Below are positions 1-11,875 of a DNA stretch of 64,000 nucleotides, one piece after another. Every line of letters starts with the position of its first letter. The stretch's first letter is position 1. Below the pieces are notes generated by a model that ran no database searches, was not told where the DNA came from, and saw only the letters and a program-made list of their open reading frames with translations. A program made the position numbers and the translations under genes. This DNA is from Apostichopus japonicus (lineage: Eukaryota; Echinodermata; Holothuroidea; Aspidochirotida; Stichopodidae): contig NC_092572.1 in NCBI RefSeq assembly GCF_037975245.1, positions 11,231,769 through 11,295,768 of the forward strand. Direction: 5' to 3'.

Positions 1-491
1 CAATTACTTTTTCGAATAGTTGATGCTTGAAAATGTTGTATTGTTCGTAGTCTGTGGTACACACAATGCTACGAAAGTAAAACTTGCGAGTTTCCAGAAT
101 ATTAAAAAGGTCAATTGTTATTGAAATGGATAGACACTGTAGCACAATAGGTTACAATGTGAAATTGATGAACACTATTCCAGGAACGAGTATTATCCTC
201 TCACTCAATCTAACATACTGATAAATAATTTTCATCAGCAAGGAGTGGCCTGCAACGTATGGGAAATATATACCGTAGTAAGGAACAACCAAATAATACA
301 AGTCTCTCAAATAACGAACCTCTCTTGATATTTGTTTAACATAATACTAATAATCAACAGTTATATTTACGTAAACTTTGACTTTTCTAAATGTTTCTCA
401 AAATTCATTAATTCCTCCTGTAATAAGGGAACTTAATGCGTTCATTAATCGCCTGACCATTTTCACAAATTTTGCTATGAGTAGTTGGTAT
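1..491. other. Sequence downstream of gene A
   Basis: This should hold the gene A 3' untranslated region on the minus strand. I see no further coding exon or recognisable repeat. Confidence 0.4.
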
Positions 492-1174
492 TTAATGTTT
501 GGCCATTACTATATTTCCTTCCATTGGCGTGTATCCATCTTCGGCTAGGCTTTCACATGAAAGTTTCCTAGTCAGACCAATCTCGTTAATTTCCTGTGAC
601 AAAGAAGCAAATAGTATAACGGGATAGAAACCAACCGTCTTTATTAATAACTAAATACAATGCATTAGTTAAACTTCAGGAAAACATATATAATGACCAT
701 GTACATGTCTTCTAGCCATCTTTTTCGTTCTATTGGTATCATAATATATTGAACAAATTTATTTCCCTCTTGATAAGAATGTAAGCAAATTGTGAACACA
801 TATACACTATAGTGTCTGGGTTTAACTGCTTCCCATCAGTATTACAAACTGACAAAAGTGGCTTCGTTCAAGGCTAAGAATTACGTACTTTGTAATGAAA
901 AACATGAAAACTATATCCAAACGTCCATTACGTCATAGACTCCTTTAATATAAAGGGTACATCTTCACAGATAGGAATGCCTTCCATTACTTTCTGCATC
1001 TTTCGTGTGTTTATATGATAACTTGAGGAATTAAGACGAACGAACAATTCTAGTGTGCTTGTATTACCTACCATACTCTGGTCAGTCATCCACGTACGCA
1101 GTGTTGTCCGCAGGTCTCTCAAAGGCGGACGATCTGCAACTTCAATCGATTTACAATTCATCAAGCACTCCAAA
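492..1174 (-). CDS. Gene A exons K7-K8: helix I and YTPM tail
   Basis: K7 (1072-1174) reads ECLMNCKSIEVADRPPLRDL, matching the RTK pattern CW..xP..RPxFxxL. K8 (492-593) encodes a 33-residue tail ending DGYTPMEGNIVMAKH and a TAA stop at 492-494. YTPM fits the YxxM consensus for PI3K p85 SH2 docking and sits where B has YMSM and C has YIIM. Confidence 0.72.
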
Positions 1175-2230
1175 CTGCAATTTGAATATTTGCGGGTATA
1201 CAATGAGTATTACCTTTGTGCTACCTATGTGCTGTTAAACACACGAATCCCTCTTCGTGATTAGACAATGAGTAATTATTTCTAATATACTGTTAAGTTG
1301 GGGCACTCCGGCTCAATTAGTTCGGGCTCCGTCATTAAATAAGTAGAATTAACAGCAGATAAAGAGAAACTCCAGACATAGATATATTTGTAGAATATAA
1401 GCTTTATCTATTCTGTGGTGATATTGTTGCTGGAGTACAGATCCAGAATAGTGTATCTGAACTACACTCTCTGAAGTCTGGAATGCTAGTCTTTTTGCAT
1501 ACTAAGAAACTACATTATTTAAGTCATTAAAACTTCCTGTGAAGGGGCAATAACCTTTCTGTGACATAAACTCTTGGTCACAGAGTCTTTTACTTATAAT
1601 TACTAGGGGACATAGGAGATGGCTATGACTAACCACATTTGTATGCACATGAGATGCAACAGGTTGTCATCTGTGGTTAAGCATGAATATTTCATGGAAT
1701 TAAGACAAAGGGGGCTTCTACGAATATGATGTGGGTGAGGGGTGAATAAACTCGGGAACAGGAAGCATAGTAGTTACTCTTTAGACAAAGAGGCATAGAA
1801 GCACATGTTTAAAGTAATATGTTGGGGATACAACTACATACTACATTGCAATACACTTAAAGCTCCATGATATATTCTATCTCGACGGTCTTAACATGTC
1901 TCTTCGGTATTATTGTGTGGTGAATAAGCACACAATCACGATGTTTACATTTTTTGCCAAAACGTCGGCCACGTCACAGAGATCGAGCAAAGGAATAATT
2001 CAAACCAGAGGTGTCCCTTTCTTCGTTATTGTTTTATTCGATATGAAAACATTATTTGAACAGATTTTCTTAAAAGCGATTGAAGATTGAAGGAACGGTT
2101 ACTTGGTTTTTTTAATGGAATACTTAATATGGCTTAATAGGGTTGAGGTCATGTTAAATTCTGCATCTGAAAACTTTTGCAAAGAAGCACGTAACCCACC
2201 ATTCACTTAATTACATACAATTTTACTTAC

Positions 2231-4893
2231 ACGAAGAAAGGGTATTTCTGGTCGCGCAATCCCAGTATTTGTTCCAACGTTTGGTTTGAACCTGCTTCAA
2301 AGAAAACCGAAATTTTGACAGTATCGTCTTATTGTAATCAGGGAGTTGCAATGAGTAAAACAATAGGTATGTATCGAATATGTTTTTCATTCTTGAAGAA
2401 AATGCACATGTTAATACTGCTGTTCGAATTGATAACGTCTACTTTCTTTAAATTAGCAAAGTTTTGCTTCAAATTCCTGAATCTGTCAGCAATTGTAAAA
2501 TTACATTTTCTATAAATAAACGCTTACAATAATTGTTTCCTCTTTTACGGGTGATTAACTGATCATACTTTCAAGAATTTGATGCTAGATCACGGTCATT
2601 TGAATCTAACACCTTGAAGCTTAGTCAACGTACAATGCTGTAGTTACGTAACTGATCAAATGACGACTTGTACCTACCATACGATATCATTTTCCAGACA
2701 CAAGTTCCCGTAGACCAAGAATCACTCGCCCATGTGTACTCGTTCCGTGCTTTTGCTTCAATTGGAAGTTCAGGTATCGTTTCCTTTACAAAATTATATA
2801 TGGTTATGATAGAATAAACGATCATAACAAAGATGTTGGTTATTAACAATTGTAATAGTATACGCCTTTTTGTACAATTGCAACTGTTAATGAAAAAATA
2901 GGTTTGTTTTGACCGTTCATTAAGTCTTAACCTTCATAATGAAAACAGGTTGACAACACTTCCGATTAGATTAAAAGTATCTAATGGTTATAACTTCAGA
3001 CTGTCTGGAATTGGACACTTGGAGGGAAAGGTAAGATTTAAATTTGCTGTGTCATGCTGTGCCCTTTCTCTAAATTCAACGACAGTTTCGGAGGTTATCC
3101 TAATGCTTTGCAGATTTATAATAGGAAATATGGTACTGCCCCAGGGTCCCTTAGATGGTATGTGTTTGTTGAATCTCTTTTCAGCTATCTTGAAAAGCTC
3201 TTCTTTCATTCAAATACATAAAATGAAAGCTGTAATTCCAACAGCTGTATAACTTACCATTTTCTTCATAGCTATTACCTTCCTCGAGGCATCTTCCTTG
3301 AGGCAAAAATCGTACAGTTTGCAGTACTTATTTTCTGTCATCAGAATTCTTCTCAATGACAGCCCAGGATGTAAGAACTGTGTGTATCGGAAGATACAAT
3401 TAAGTTAAGGTTTAAATTAAATCACAGAAGCACCAGTTTACCTCTATATGCGCAATAATAAATTTTTGCTGCTAATGCAACTTAATTATTGGCCTACTGT
3501 GTATACACACACCTACAGCCATCTGCATGTTGGCAAATTTCTAGTTATCACGCTCAGAGTAAAATTATATTTTCTAACTTAAAAATCTTAAATATCTTCG
3601 ACAAATACAAACTCCAAGTCGCTCTATTTATGTATAAATATGTTATTGGACTTTTGCCTTTTAATTGTGATGATTACTATCTTTTTAATTGTGACATTCA
3701 TAACTACAATACACGCTTTTGTCAAAACTTCCGTACATTTGAACACTTACGAGAGGACTCATCGACTTTTTATCAATTCTGGAGTTACAATTTGGAATAG
3801 TTTGGACAACAAAATAATAACATTCAAAAGTATTCATTGCTTCAAACAAAAAATGCAATCCATGTTACTCAACGATTATTATCATTAAGCAGTGATTTTT
3901 TCTTTCTTGCTATTTTTCTATGTTCTTCTCTCTTTTCTTCTTCCTCTTACTTATCCTTTGTATTCTTGCGTTAATTGTTTTGTAAAGGGGGATTGCTCGT
4001 TAAAGATCTGCTTCTTCGGTCCTCCCCCCACCTCATTGTATGTTAACTATTAACCATTGTATTTATATTATGTGGAAATAAATCAAACTCAAACTCTAAC
4101 ATAATACATTTCTACAGAAATTTAAATAGGATCAGCAGTTACCGAGTTTTCATAGTATTGGGTTAATATCGGACCAATGAAATGTTATTTTCAAAGAGGA
4201 CTATACAATGAATACCACATATGAGCTTAAGACTGTAACGCAATGCTTAAACGTGACGCGCCAAATCACTGAGAAAAGCGTACTTTCGTTTGACGCTTTC
4301 TTAACAACAATGTGATTAGCGTCATCTAATAGGACGCTTTCGTTTTACGGGCAGTTGGACAATAATTGATTTACTCCGTGTGTTACGATGAATTCCATTC
4401 CTTGCACGACTTGTAAGCACAGATCCAGAGTATGTGATGACATCACTTTTCCGTCAGTTTCTTGAACGTCTCGTAGTAATTCATCCAATGATCCCACAGG
4501 TTGGTACTCTTGCAGATGGTATATGTGCTATCAATAAAGGGAAAGACACTTTTTTTCACAAAATTTAAACATAATGGTCCCCTTATGTTGCAGTTTATGT
4601 AAATATATATGTTTAGAAATTGATTTTAATAACTGAATATAGATTGCATAATAATTAAGGATACATCTTTTCCACTTATGTATATTAAATGATAATACTA
4701 ATAAGCTGATAATTCCATTACCGTTGTCAATACAGATCCCTTCTGTCTTAATTACGTTAACATGATCAGGAAATTCCATCAGCTTCTGCACGTAAACATC
4801 CCACTGAAGTTCGTTTTTCATTTCCTTGTCGTCTGAATTAAAAAAGGGAAAATAACTGGGTAAAGTACACACACACACACAGACACGCACACA

Positions 4894-4944
<51 letters not shown>

Positions 4945-5261
4945 CGTTTACCTCCATTTCATTCAACAGAGTATGTTCAAAGTATCTCATTCTAGATCTG
5001 TCTTTAGGAATCACATATGATTTCGAGTTGCTTAGCATCACGTTTGATCTCTATAGTAAGGCAAATATGTCACCAAAACAGAACTAGTATTGTTCGATAC
5101 AGGTGACAAATGCCTTACAGTGGAATTACGACCTTCCTAAGGTATTCCATAAACTGTTGGTAACAGTATACCCTCAGGGGCATAACCACCTCTTTCACTT
5201 TATTGTTGACTGTTCTCTTTAACTGAATATTATTCTTTTACCTTCGTTATTACTGTACTTC

Positions 5262-5356
<95 letters not shown>

Positions 5357-5670
5357 ACTATATATATATAACTATATATATATAACTATATATATATATA
5401 ACTATATATATATATAAATGAAAATTTAGATAATTTTTATTGTTATAAATTTATGTGATGTCAACTGTATACTTCTTGATATTTATTTATATGGAAATTG
5501 AATTGGAATATGTACCTGAAGGTAGAGAAATAAAAACACATGTTTTATTTCCCGGCGTTTTGTTTATCGTACCAATCCATCGGTTTAAAAGCATCCCTTT
5601 CTTCAGTTGGGCTACAAAACATATCTCTCTTTTTGTGTAGACATTGCGCATCAACGAGCCTTCCGTCAGC
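2231..5670 (-). CDS. Gene A pseudokinase exons K1-K6
   Basis: K1 (5516-5670) carries the glycine-loop region LKKGMLLNRWIGTI and strand beta 3 CVFIS, where the lysine is Ser. K2 (4722-4832) is the alpha-C region (WDVYVQKLMEF) with no Glu at the salt-bridge position, then NVIKTEGIC. K3 (4375-4527) has the hinge LQEYQPVGSL and helix E GMEFIVTHG, but starts 2 nt short. K4 (3258-3377) has FLHPGLSLRRIL and YDFCLKED. K5 (2678-2783) has RNEYTWASDSWS. K6 (2231-2291) is GSNQTLEQILGL and following residues. Apart from K3 the phases chain as in genes B and C. Confidence 0.75.
3480..4100 (+). mobile_element. LINE remnant: reverse-transcriptase C-terminus and 3' end
   Basis: Plus-strand reading has the typical end of a non-LTR reverse transcriptase: LKILNIFDKYKLQVALFMYK, then HNYNTR, and in another frame TIWNSLDNKI with FKQKMQSMLL and a stop at 3888. 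At least one frameshift separates the two parts. After the stop comes a T-rich 3' region ending in AATAAATC with a short CAAACT repeat near 4097. It lies in the gene A K3-K4 intron, opposite in strand. A dead 5'-truncated copy of a CR1/Jockey-like LINE. Confidence 0.7.
4866..5417. repeat. (AC)n/(AT)n microsatellites
   Basis: (CA)n at about 4866-4894 adjoins (AT)n at 4896-4940. A second (AT)n block at about 5262-5345 grades into a higher-order TATATATAACTA array to 5417. The first flanks the K2 acceptor of gene A, the second lies in the K1-K2 intron. Confidence 0.9.
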
Positions 5671-6352
5671 CTAGAATAGTAAACTATGTTCAAGGAAGCA
5701 ATTACATGAGCTATCATCACTTGATTGTTCTATGGCTACTATATAAACTTGGCACTATGCCATGGATGTGGTTAAAATATTCTTTTATCCGATATGTTTA
5801 CTCACATCTGGGCCGAATCACGTGTTATGCATCTGTATTTATCACAAAATAAGTTTCCATATATTTTTTCATGTCTCTTTAGTTGCACATATATACTCAA
5901 CTAGTATGTTTATTCCTGTTTACAAAATTGGAATAATATTAAACAGAGCCAATTTTGTAGACTAAATTGATTAAAAAGTAAAAAATGAAGTGTTTATTTA
6001 ATAGTCATTACAATGTGTATGGTACGTACTCTTTGTCCATTTGCTACCGAATAAAACAACTAGTCTACATTTTCTTACAGCAACCTTGACTAACAGCTCA
6101 AAGTTAATAAGTCAACAATGAATAGCAGTGCTGTAAATGATACACTTGTTTACAATGAGGAACATCCGGGAATAGTTAGTAAATTTTGCAACATTTGTGG
6201 TGATTTTCATAATGTTAACAGACCTCTGAGGAGTAGTTTGCAAGTTTGCTGTCATGTGACACGGTACTGCCATGATACTGACAGACCATGCTGTCCACGA
6301 ATTGTTAGCTTTTAATGTATTATGCAAAATTGTGTTCAACATTAAATCCTAC

Positions 6353-6399
6353 CTTCAACAGAGTCTGTACTCTCGTCGGGGAGTTTGGGAAGTGACATA
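6353..6399 (-). CDS. Gene A juxtamembrane exon (MSLPKLPDE)
   Basis: A 47-nt exon, phase 2 to 1, reading MSLPKLPDESTDSVEG. It aligns in length and sequence with B 19706-19752 (MALPKVPRE) and C 37934-37980 (MVLPAIPQE). Acceptor TTTGCAG and donor GTAGGA are clear. With partial Ig2 only 350 nt upstream, the TM exon and other juxtamembrane exons seem deleted from this copy. Confidence 0.6.
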
Positions 6400-6751
6400 C
6401 TGCAAATAAAGGTAAATCAGATACTATATCATTCGAAGAGTTTCGAGCAAAAGACATTTCCACCGGTAAGCAATGCGTAATAGTACCAAATCACAATGAC
6501 AGGTAATTTAACGTCATAGCCATCTCATATCATTTTGCTTTAGTTACATGTATTATCATTGTTGGAATGCTACAGACTATAAGTTTAACTTCCAATGACT
6601 AAACAATCAGAGGACTCAACTGAAATCAAGGCATATGTTCGTTAGTTAAAAGAGGGATTACATCTACATAGTACTTAAAGAGCTATGAAAATTTAAGAGA
6701 AAGATGACCCAATGACATTCTTTGCCATACATCGGTAAAACCCCTACGAAC

Positions 6752-6955
6752 CTTTATTTATTTTCAAAGTTACATTGAATCCCTTGTAGTTGGTTTCTAT
6801 GTAAAAAGTCGTCCAGTCGGAGGAGGAGGAGACTTTCTGCTGTACGTAAACTTCCGGAATGGGATTTCCATTAGCTTCACATATGACGTTAGCTTCTTCG
6901 CCTTCTTTAACTTGCCACTGTTTAAGGGCAGGGTAAATCGTTACGACTGGCAAGT
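6752..6955 (-). CDS. Gene A exon 3: first part of Ig domain 2
   Basis: A 204-nt phase 1-1 exon. It has an I-set-like start (PVVTIYPALKQWQVKEGEEA) and a B-strand Cys (NVICEANGNP), but ends at FNVTLKINKG before any F-strand Cys. I found no exon for the missing half. The exon is about 100 nt shorter than the complete Ig exons of genes B and C. Confidence 0.65.
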
Positions 6956-7796
6956 CTATTAAAAAAAAATACAAAGAAAAGTAAACATAATAGCCTAACC
7001 ATCAAAACGATTCTAATGTTTATTTACAATTTGTCTACGAAAACGATAATTGACCATAATTAACGTAAAAAGTAGTCCTCGCTTTGAACTTATTTTTTTG
7101 GCAAATGGTTAACTGGGATATGTAAAATATCATATCTTCCAAATATGTATTATTTCTCTTATCTGTATCGGTGTGAACAAAAATGTATTAATTGATTTCC
7201 ATATATGACACGCAAGGCACGAATAATATATTTCCATCAATAAAAGTAAAATTAAGTGTATCGAACGATTGACTGGGCTTGTGTTATAAAAAGAACAAAG
7301 TAAATCGACCATATCAAACAGAGGAACACGCCATAGGTCCATATCATACGCACTATGACATTTGTTTAAAATTAAACAAACATTATAAGCTTATTTGTAT
7401 TAGACACTAGGAAGAGAATGACGCTTAGATATTTGGTGTAAGAATATATCATGAAATATAGCTTTTATTTTGGTAGGTTTTTATAACGCTTTTAGTCAAA
7501 CAATATTTTTATCAGAGATAGCAATTGAACATTAAGAATGTATTTCAATAAAACTGACAGCGAGATGTTTGTACCTGGTTGATATTATTTTGAAACAATG
7601 CTCAGTTTCACTTTCTGCAATATTCAAAGTTAAAACATCGAAACTTTTCTGATATGATTAAGTTTTAATTACTAAACAATTTCTTATACTGTACGAATCT
7701 CTTACATCTCTAAAACGTGTTTAAACATATAAAAGATCACATTGTTAACAACTTAAAACGTGAAACTAATGTTTACAGCTTGAAGCATGTTATTAC

Positions 7797-8099
7797 CTAG
7801 AACCATTAACGTCACGTCATGCGTTTCTACATCTTGTGCATTAGATTATGATTGTTGAATACATGAGTAATTTCCAGCATCTTCTAATTTAATTTGATTT
7901 TTCACTAATGCAGATATCGAATGGTTTAAGTTAACGGTCAAAGAGAAATCCTTATATCCAATGGCAGTCCCTTCTATGTAGGTAGCAATCATGTCACCTT
8001 TGTGTATCCATACCAACGTATCCAGAGAAGAAATTAGATGACACATCAGGGAGGTATGTTCCCTTTCAATGACAACTTTCACATTAACTGAATGTTGTG
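7797..8099 (-). CDS. Gene A exon 2: Ig domain 1, with in-frame stop
   Basis: A 303-nt exon, phase 1 to phase 1, as for every Ig exon in this cluster. It shows a B-strand Cys (SLMCHL), a Trp (LVWIHK) and the F-strand DAGNYSC motif. One codon group after that Cys the frame hits TAA (7846-7848), yet the remaining codons still read as a G-strand ending in VTLMVLG and stop at a good GT donor. The stop therefore looks like a point nonsense change in a once-open exon. Confidence 0.75.
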
Positions 8100-8643
8100 C
8101 TAAGAAAACAATAGTTTTAAAGCAAAAATAATAAACATTAGCTATATTTGCATGCGTGCTACTTTGATATATTATCGAAACGGTCTATATATTTGGAAAC
8201 TGAGCAGGACGTTATCATCCATCGGTGAAGTCGTATTGCTACATAGACAAACACACAACAGTTTTAATATTCAAATCGGTCATTTAGTTAGGTTTAATCC
8301 ACAATATTGATGTGCCTACTTGGTCCGTTATATATATAAAATATGAAACTTTTTTTGCAATAACTTAAGGTTTTAACCTGGGATGTTTTTCAACTTTTCA
8401 TACTTGTTAATATATCTAATTTGTTTTATCAAGGGTGGTATCACAGAGTCTTGATAATGGTGCGAACTTGAAGTGTAACTGTATACTGTCTGTAGATTCA
8501 CTCTATTTCAGCAATGCTGATTTCACGTAGATGGCATTTAGACTAAAATAATATCAACGTTTACTGCATCTGACGTGTTTAATCGCAGAGCAATTATGAT
8601 GTAAGCACAGGTAGAAGTTAAGAACTCAGTAAAAAGCACTTAC

Positions 8644-8758
8644 CATTAACCGTTTTCAAAAGGGATGTCAGTACAAAGAAATATATTGTTTTGGATGGTA
8701 TCTGAAGAAACATTGTAAAACCTTGAAAGATGATGTTCTGGTCCGTGTTAACGTCCAT
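8644..8758 (-). CDS. Gene A exon 1: signal peptide
   Basis: ATG at 8758 opens a short exon with a hydrophobic core (TIYFFVLTSLLKTV) and ends in phase 1 at a GTAAGT donor. The phase joins in frame to Ig1 at 8099. An inner Met gives a shorter leader with the same hydrophobic stretch, so the exact start is uncertain. Confidence 0.65.
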
Positions 8759-9639
8759 AAAGACACTGATTTAACAAAACAGAAAAGTTCTTAAAAATGA
8801 CTAGAAAGGAAAAGTGAAGTTGAAATTCGAGGTTAACATTCACTTTTTATAGACTGTTGCCTTCAGTTAGAACAATGAGATGGTTGCTAATCATTAATCG
8901 TTAGCCTATGTATTCGTCTTAAGTCGTACTACGTTTCAATTATAAATACATTAATAGACGCTGTAAAGTAAGTTATCGAATGGTTTCGGAGAGGAACATC
9001 AATAGACTTCTAACAAACATTAGATATCCGTCCTTTATTTAATCTTCATATGGGATTTGGATAACGAATTTATACAATTATTGTCAACGGTGTACGATGT
9101 GTTTACGTTACGCAATATGGTGCACTCAAGTTCTTGTGTTGTTGCGGGCTATCTTGCGTTACATAAACACACTGCACACCGTTTACAATATATACTAGAT
9201 TTCTTTATGACGTATTTTGGAAATAAATATTTTATATTTTCTTGTACTGTATACAGTTTCGCATGCATTACTAATATTTTATGAGTTCATATGTTAAATC
9301 GTGAATATTGAAGTGTTGCTTTATTAACGAATTCGATTAATTAAGTACATCCATATGTATTAGAAACCACTAAGTCACGTACAGTCTTAGCTTGCAGGAT
9401 TTTATTTCTCAAAGTTTTTATTTGAAAACAATAATATACTCTATGATGATACGTGAATAACAAACATCAAACCAGTTATGTATTCCCTCAGCAAATAGTG
9501 GGTAATCGTGACAAAGGATAATTTTCTTAAATGAAAAGGAAGAAATTGTGACAAACAATGTCAGAGATGGCAAATATAAACAAAGTTTACCACTAATTAT
9601 TTTGTTCATTCGTTTTTGCTTTCATATCTAGTTTCCTCT

Positions 9640-9712
9640 CCTGCGCCATGCTCACCCTTCCGGTGGATATGCTGGCGTAATAAATCACTATTATTATTAT
9701 TATTATTAAAAA
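9640..9712 (+). mobile_element. Retroelement 3' tail with (ATT)n
   Basis: A CGCCA ... TGGCG stem-loop is followed by TAATAAATCACT and seven ATT-like units. This is the form of a SINE or LINE 3' end. No body is recognisable upstream. Confidence 0.45.
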
Positions 9713-11400
9713 TGTAAGTTTTCGTTCTGCACTTGTATTTTCCCTTGACACAATTGATGTTAGTACAATAAAGATTGCATAAACAGTTCTGTATGTTAAT
9801 TGAACAATGGATGCAGGAAACGGAAGAAGGTTTCTTTTAAATTCGTTTCAAAGCATTCTTGGCAATTGCGAAAAGAAATAGTAAAAATTCAGCTAATTAT
9901 GTTTTCACGATGGAAGGTTGGAACGGTGAATGTAATGTATAATACACCCACTGGAAGCTACCGGAAAGATTCCTTTTCTTTTAACATGAACCTCTCTACC
10001 CACAGACCCAAATGACATTATCTACCCAAATCAGCCACATCGGCTGCAACTACACAGTTCAACGCAACGGAATTATCTGTTCATTTAGATACGTATGTTT
10101 CACATTTTAAGCCACACACGGTTGTTCCCATTGTCTCTTTGGCCTCGAAAGCATGAACTAAACTTACTCAAAATACCGGAAGCGGTATGAAAATGTTCTA
10201 TTTCTTTAAAATAATACTCTTGTCAGCATCTACGTCTGTCAAAATTTCAAGGCAAAGCGCATGGATTGAACTAGTGACCAAGTTTTGTTGCATGACTTGA
10301 CCAATCCAGTTAAATCAACATCACATGTTTTTGTCGTGGTTTTTTTTTTTCTATGAAATTCTTTTCGTGATGATGAGCGATGTGGAAAAGGCTTTCTGGC
10401 TTTATATCAGAATGCGATGGAAGTGCCAATGGGCAATGTTGCTCTGCATTTATCCGCATGGGTGCGTGTACTACAGAATTGTGGTTACTGTGTAAATCCC
10501 TTGTCAAAGTAAGACGTAGGCATAACTACCGAAGACACGTTGCAAAAAGAGAAAGATGTGCGCAGAGACTTCTAATCGTCTACATAATCCGTCTATATGT
10601 CATATCGTATATTCATTTTTTGAAATGTGATGCATTTGGTATCTCTGATTAGTATTTCACAAAATTATGGATTTGGATGAGGATATAAAATGCTATCTGG
10701 AAAAGGGTTTTGACCTCAATTGGAAAACTTTTCCATCAATTTCTTTAATGAATTAAATTCAACAACACTGCATTATAATTTAAATACGCTGTGCTGATCT
10801 TTTGAAGTGAAAAAATAGATCGCGCCTATGTTCATCGTTAAATAATCGACTAATATGAAGAAACTTGCATTATGCAGAATAAAGGAAAGTGTTGCTAATT
10901 CTAGAGCAATCATCTATCAATTCCTTTGAAATAATGAAACTATTGATAATCCATTCCAGTCCGATTCAGGAAGGTCGAATTGCTTATGTAGTCCCGCCAT
11001 TCATATTGCAACAGTTGTCCATTTCGTGACCTATCTTTCCTTAATATTTGTTAATAACTATTATTTTCATTCCTCATTTTGAAAACATATTTAATGATTC
11101 ATATAAGATTAAAGAGAAACCAACAAATATTGTCCTCCTGACAGTGAATGGAACATAATACAGCTTAAGCTTTCTTTGTTTTCCGCTTCACGAGAGGTTC
11201 TTAATAAGCATTTTTCAAAATCAATGATTTTCTCTGTTTCTACATGTGTTTAATATATAAATCAATAAAATATATTGATAAAAATCAAACAATAAACACG
11301 TCAGCTGTTGCCATCGCTTTTAAATCAGTCAACTTCAAGCTCAGGTAAATAGAACATCAACGTGAGAGCTCTCTGTTTACAGTATACTGCTGAATAAGCG

Positions 11401-11464
11401 ATGGATATCTCGAAACATGTTATCACATTTGTATTGATCTTGTCATGTTTCGCAATAATAAAAG
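11401..11464 (+). CDS. Orphan signal-peptide-like exon, plus strand
   Basis: ATG at 11401 reads MDISKHVITFVLILSCFAII, an ideal signal peptide, and stops in phase 1 at a GTAAGC donor (AAAG before GTAAGC). The size and phase equal those of the first exons of the receptor genes, but the strand is opposite. I see no plus-strand Ig exon downstream before gene B. It may be a remnant of an inverted copy, the first exon of a gene with a distant second exon, or chance. Confidence 0.4.
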
Positions 11465-11769
11465 GTAAGCAAACTTCTCATATTTAATCATCCAAGCCGG
11501 ATACATATTGTTAATGAAAACGTTCCTAATACTAAATCTTAAATTGCAGTCTCGTATTACAAAATATTGTAATGTGCATGTTAATACTTTTATAAAAAAA
11601 GGATTATACTTACGTTAAAAAAAATATTATAGGCGAAATAATGAAACTCATATTTACTACATGAAATTTGATTCAAAAGAGGGTTCAAGCGTCTAAAAAA
11701 CTCACCTATTCACGTGCTACCGTCATTGGACCTTGTAATTTGTTCGATCCTTTCGTGTATCTTTAAGTT

Positions 11770-11875
11770 TGTGTTCTTCTGTGTTGTATTTTTGTACTCC
11801 TTTTGTTTCTTGTTAAGCGCATTGAGATCGCCAGGATAATGCGCTATATAAATAAGTTTTATTACTATTGTTAAT
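11770..11875 (+). mobile_element. Retroelement 3' end with GCGC hairpin
   Basis: TTAAGCGCATTGAGATCGCC and then AATGCGCTATATAAATAAG pair as AGCGCA...TGCGCT, followed by TTTTATTACTATTG. The same layout occurs inverted at about 62998-63075 beside a LINE reverse-transcriptase fragment, so this is probably the tail of a related LINE or SINE. Confidence 0.55.

Larger units (their letters stand above)
492..8758 (-). pseudogene. Gene A: Ig-domain receptor with RTK-like pseudokinase, degraded copy
   Basis: Minus-strand multi-exon gene. Exons in transcript order: signal 8644-8758; Ig1 7797-8099; partial Ig2 6752-6955; juxtamembrane 6353-6399; kinase-like K1 5516-5670, K2 4722-4832, K3 4375-4527, K4 3258-3377, K5 2678-2783, K6 2231-2291, K7 1072-1174, K8 492-593 with the stop. 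K1, K2, K4 and K5 match gene B in length to the base. Kinase motifs are non-catalytic (HPG for HRD, DFC for DFG, VFIS for VAxK). The tail holds YTPM. Lesions: in-frame TAA at 7846-7848 in Ig1; K3 is 2 nt shorter than expected, breaking frame with K2; Ig2 lacks its second Cys; no TM exon or first three juxtamembrane exons can be found between 6752 and 6399. I infer a pseudogene or a defective allele. The kinase exons are otherwise well kept, so recent decay or assembly error is possible. Confidence 0.75.

Noticed and set aside
3489-3800. Open frame of 103 codons on the plus strand as a host gene
   Set aside because: Its LKILNIFDKYKLQ and HNYNTR motifs identify it as the end of a non-LTR reverse transcriptase with frameshifts.
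6118-6315. Plus-strand Cys-rich open frame in gene A
   Set aside because: No splice context, signal peptide or known Cys pattern. It lies in an intron of the minus-strand gene.
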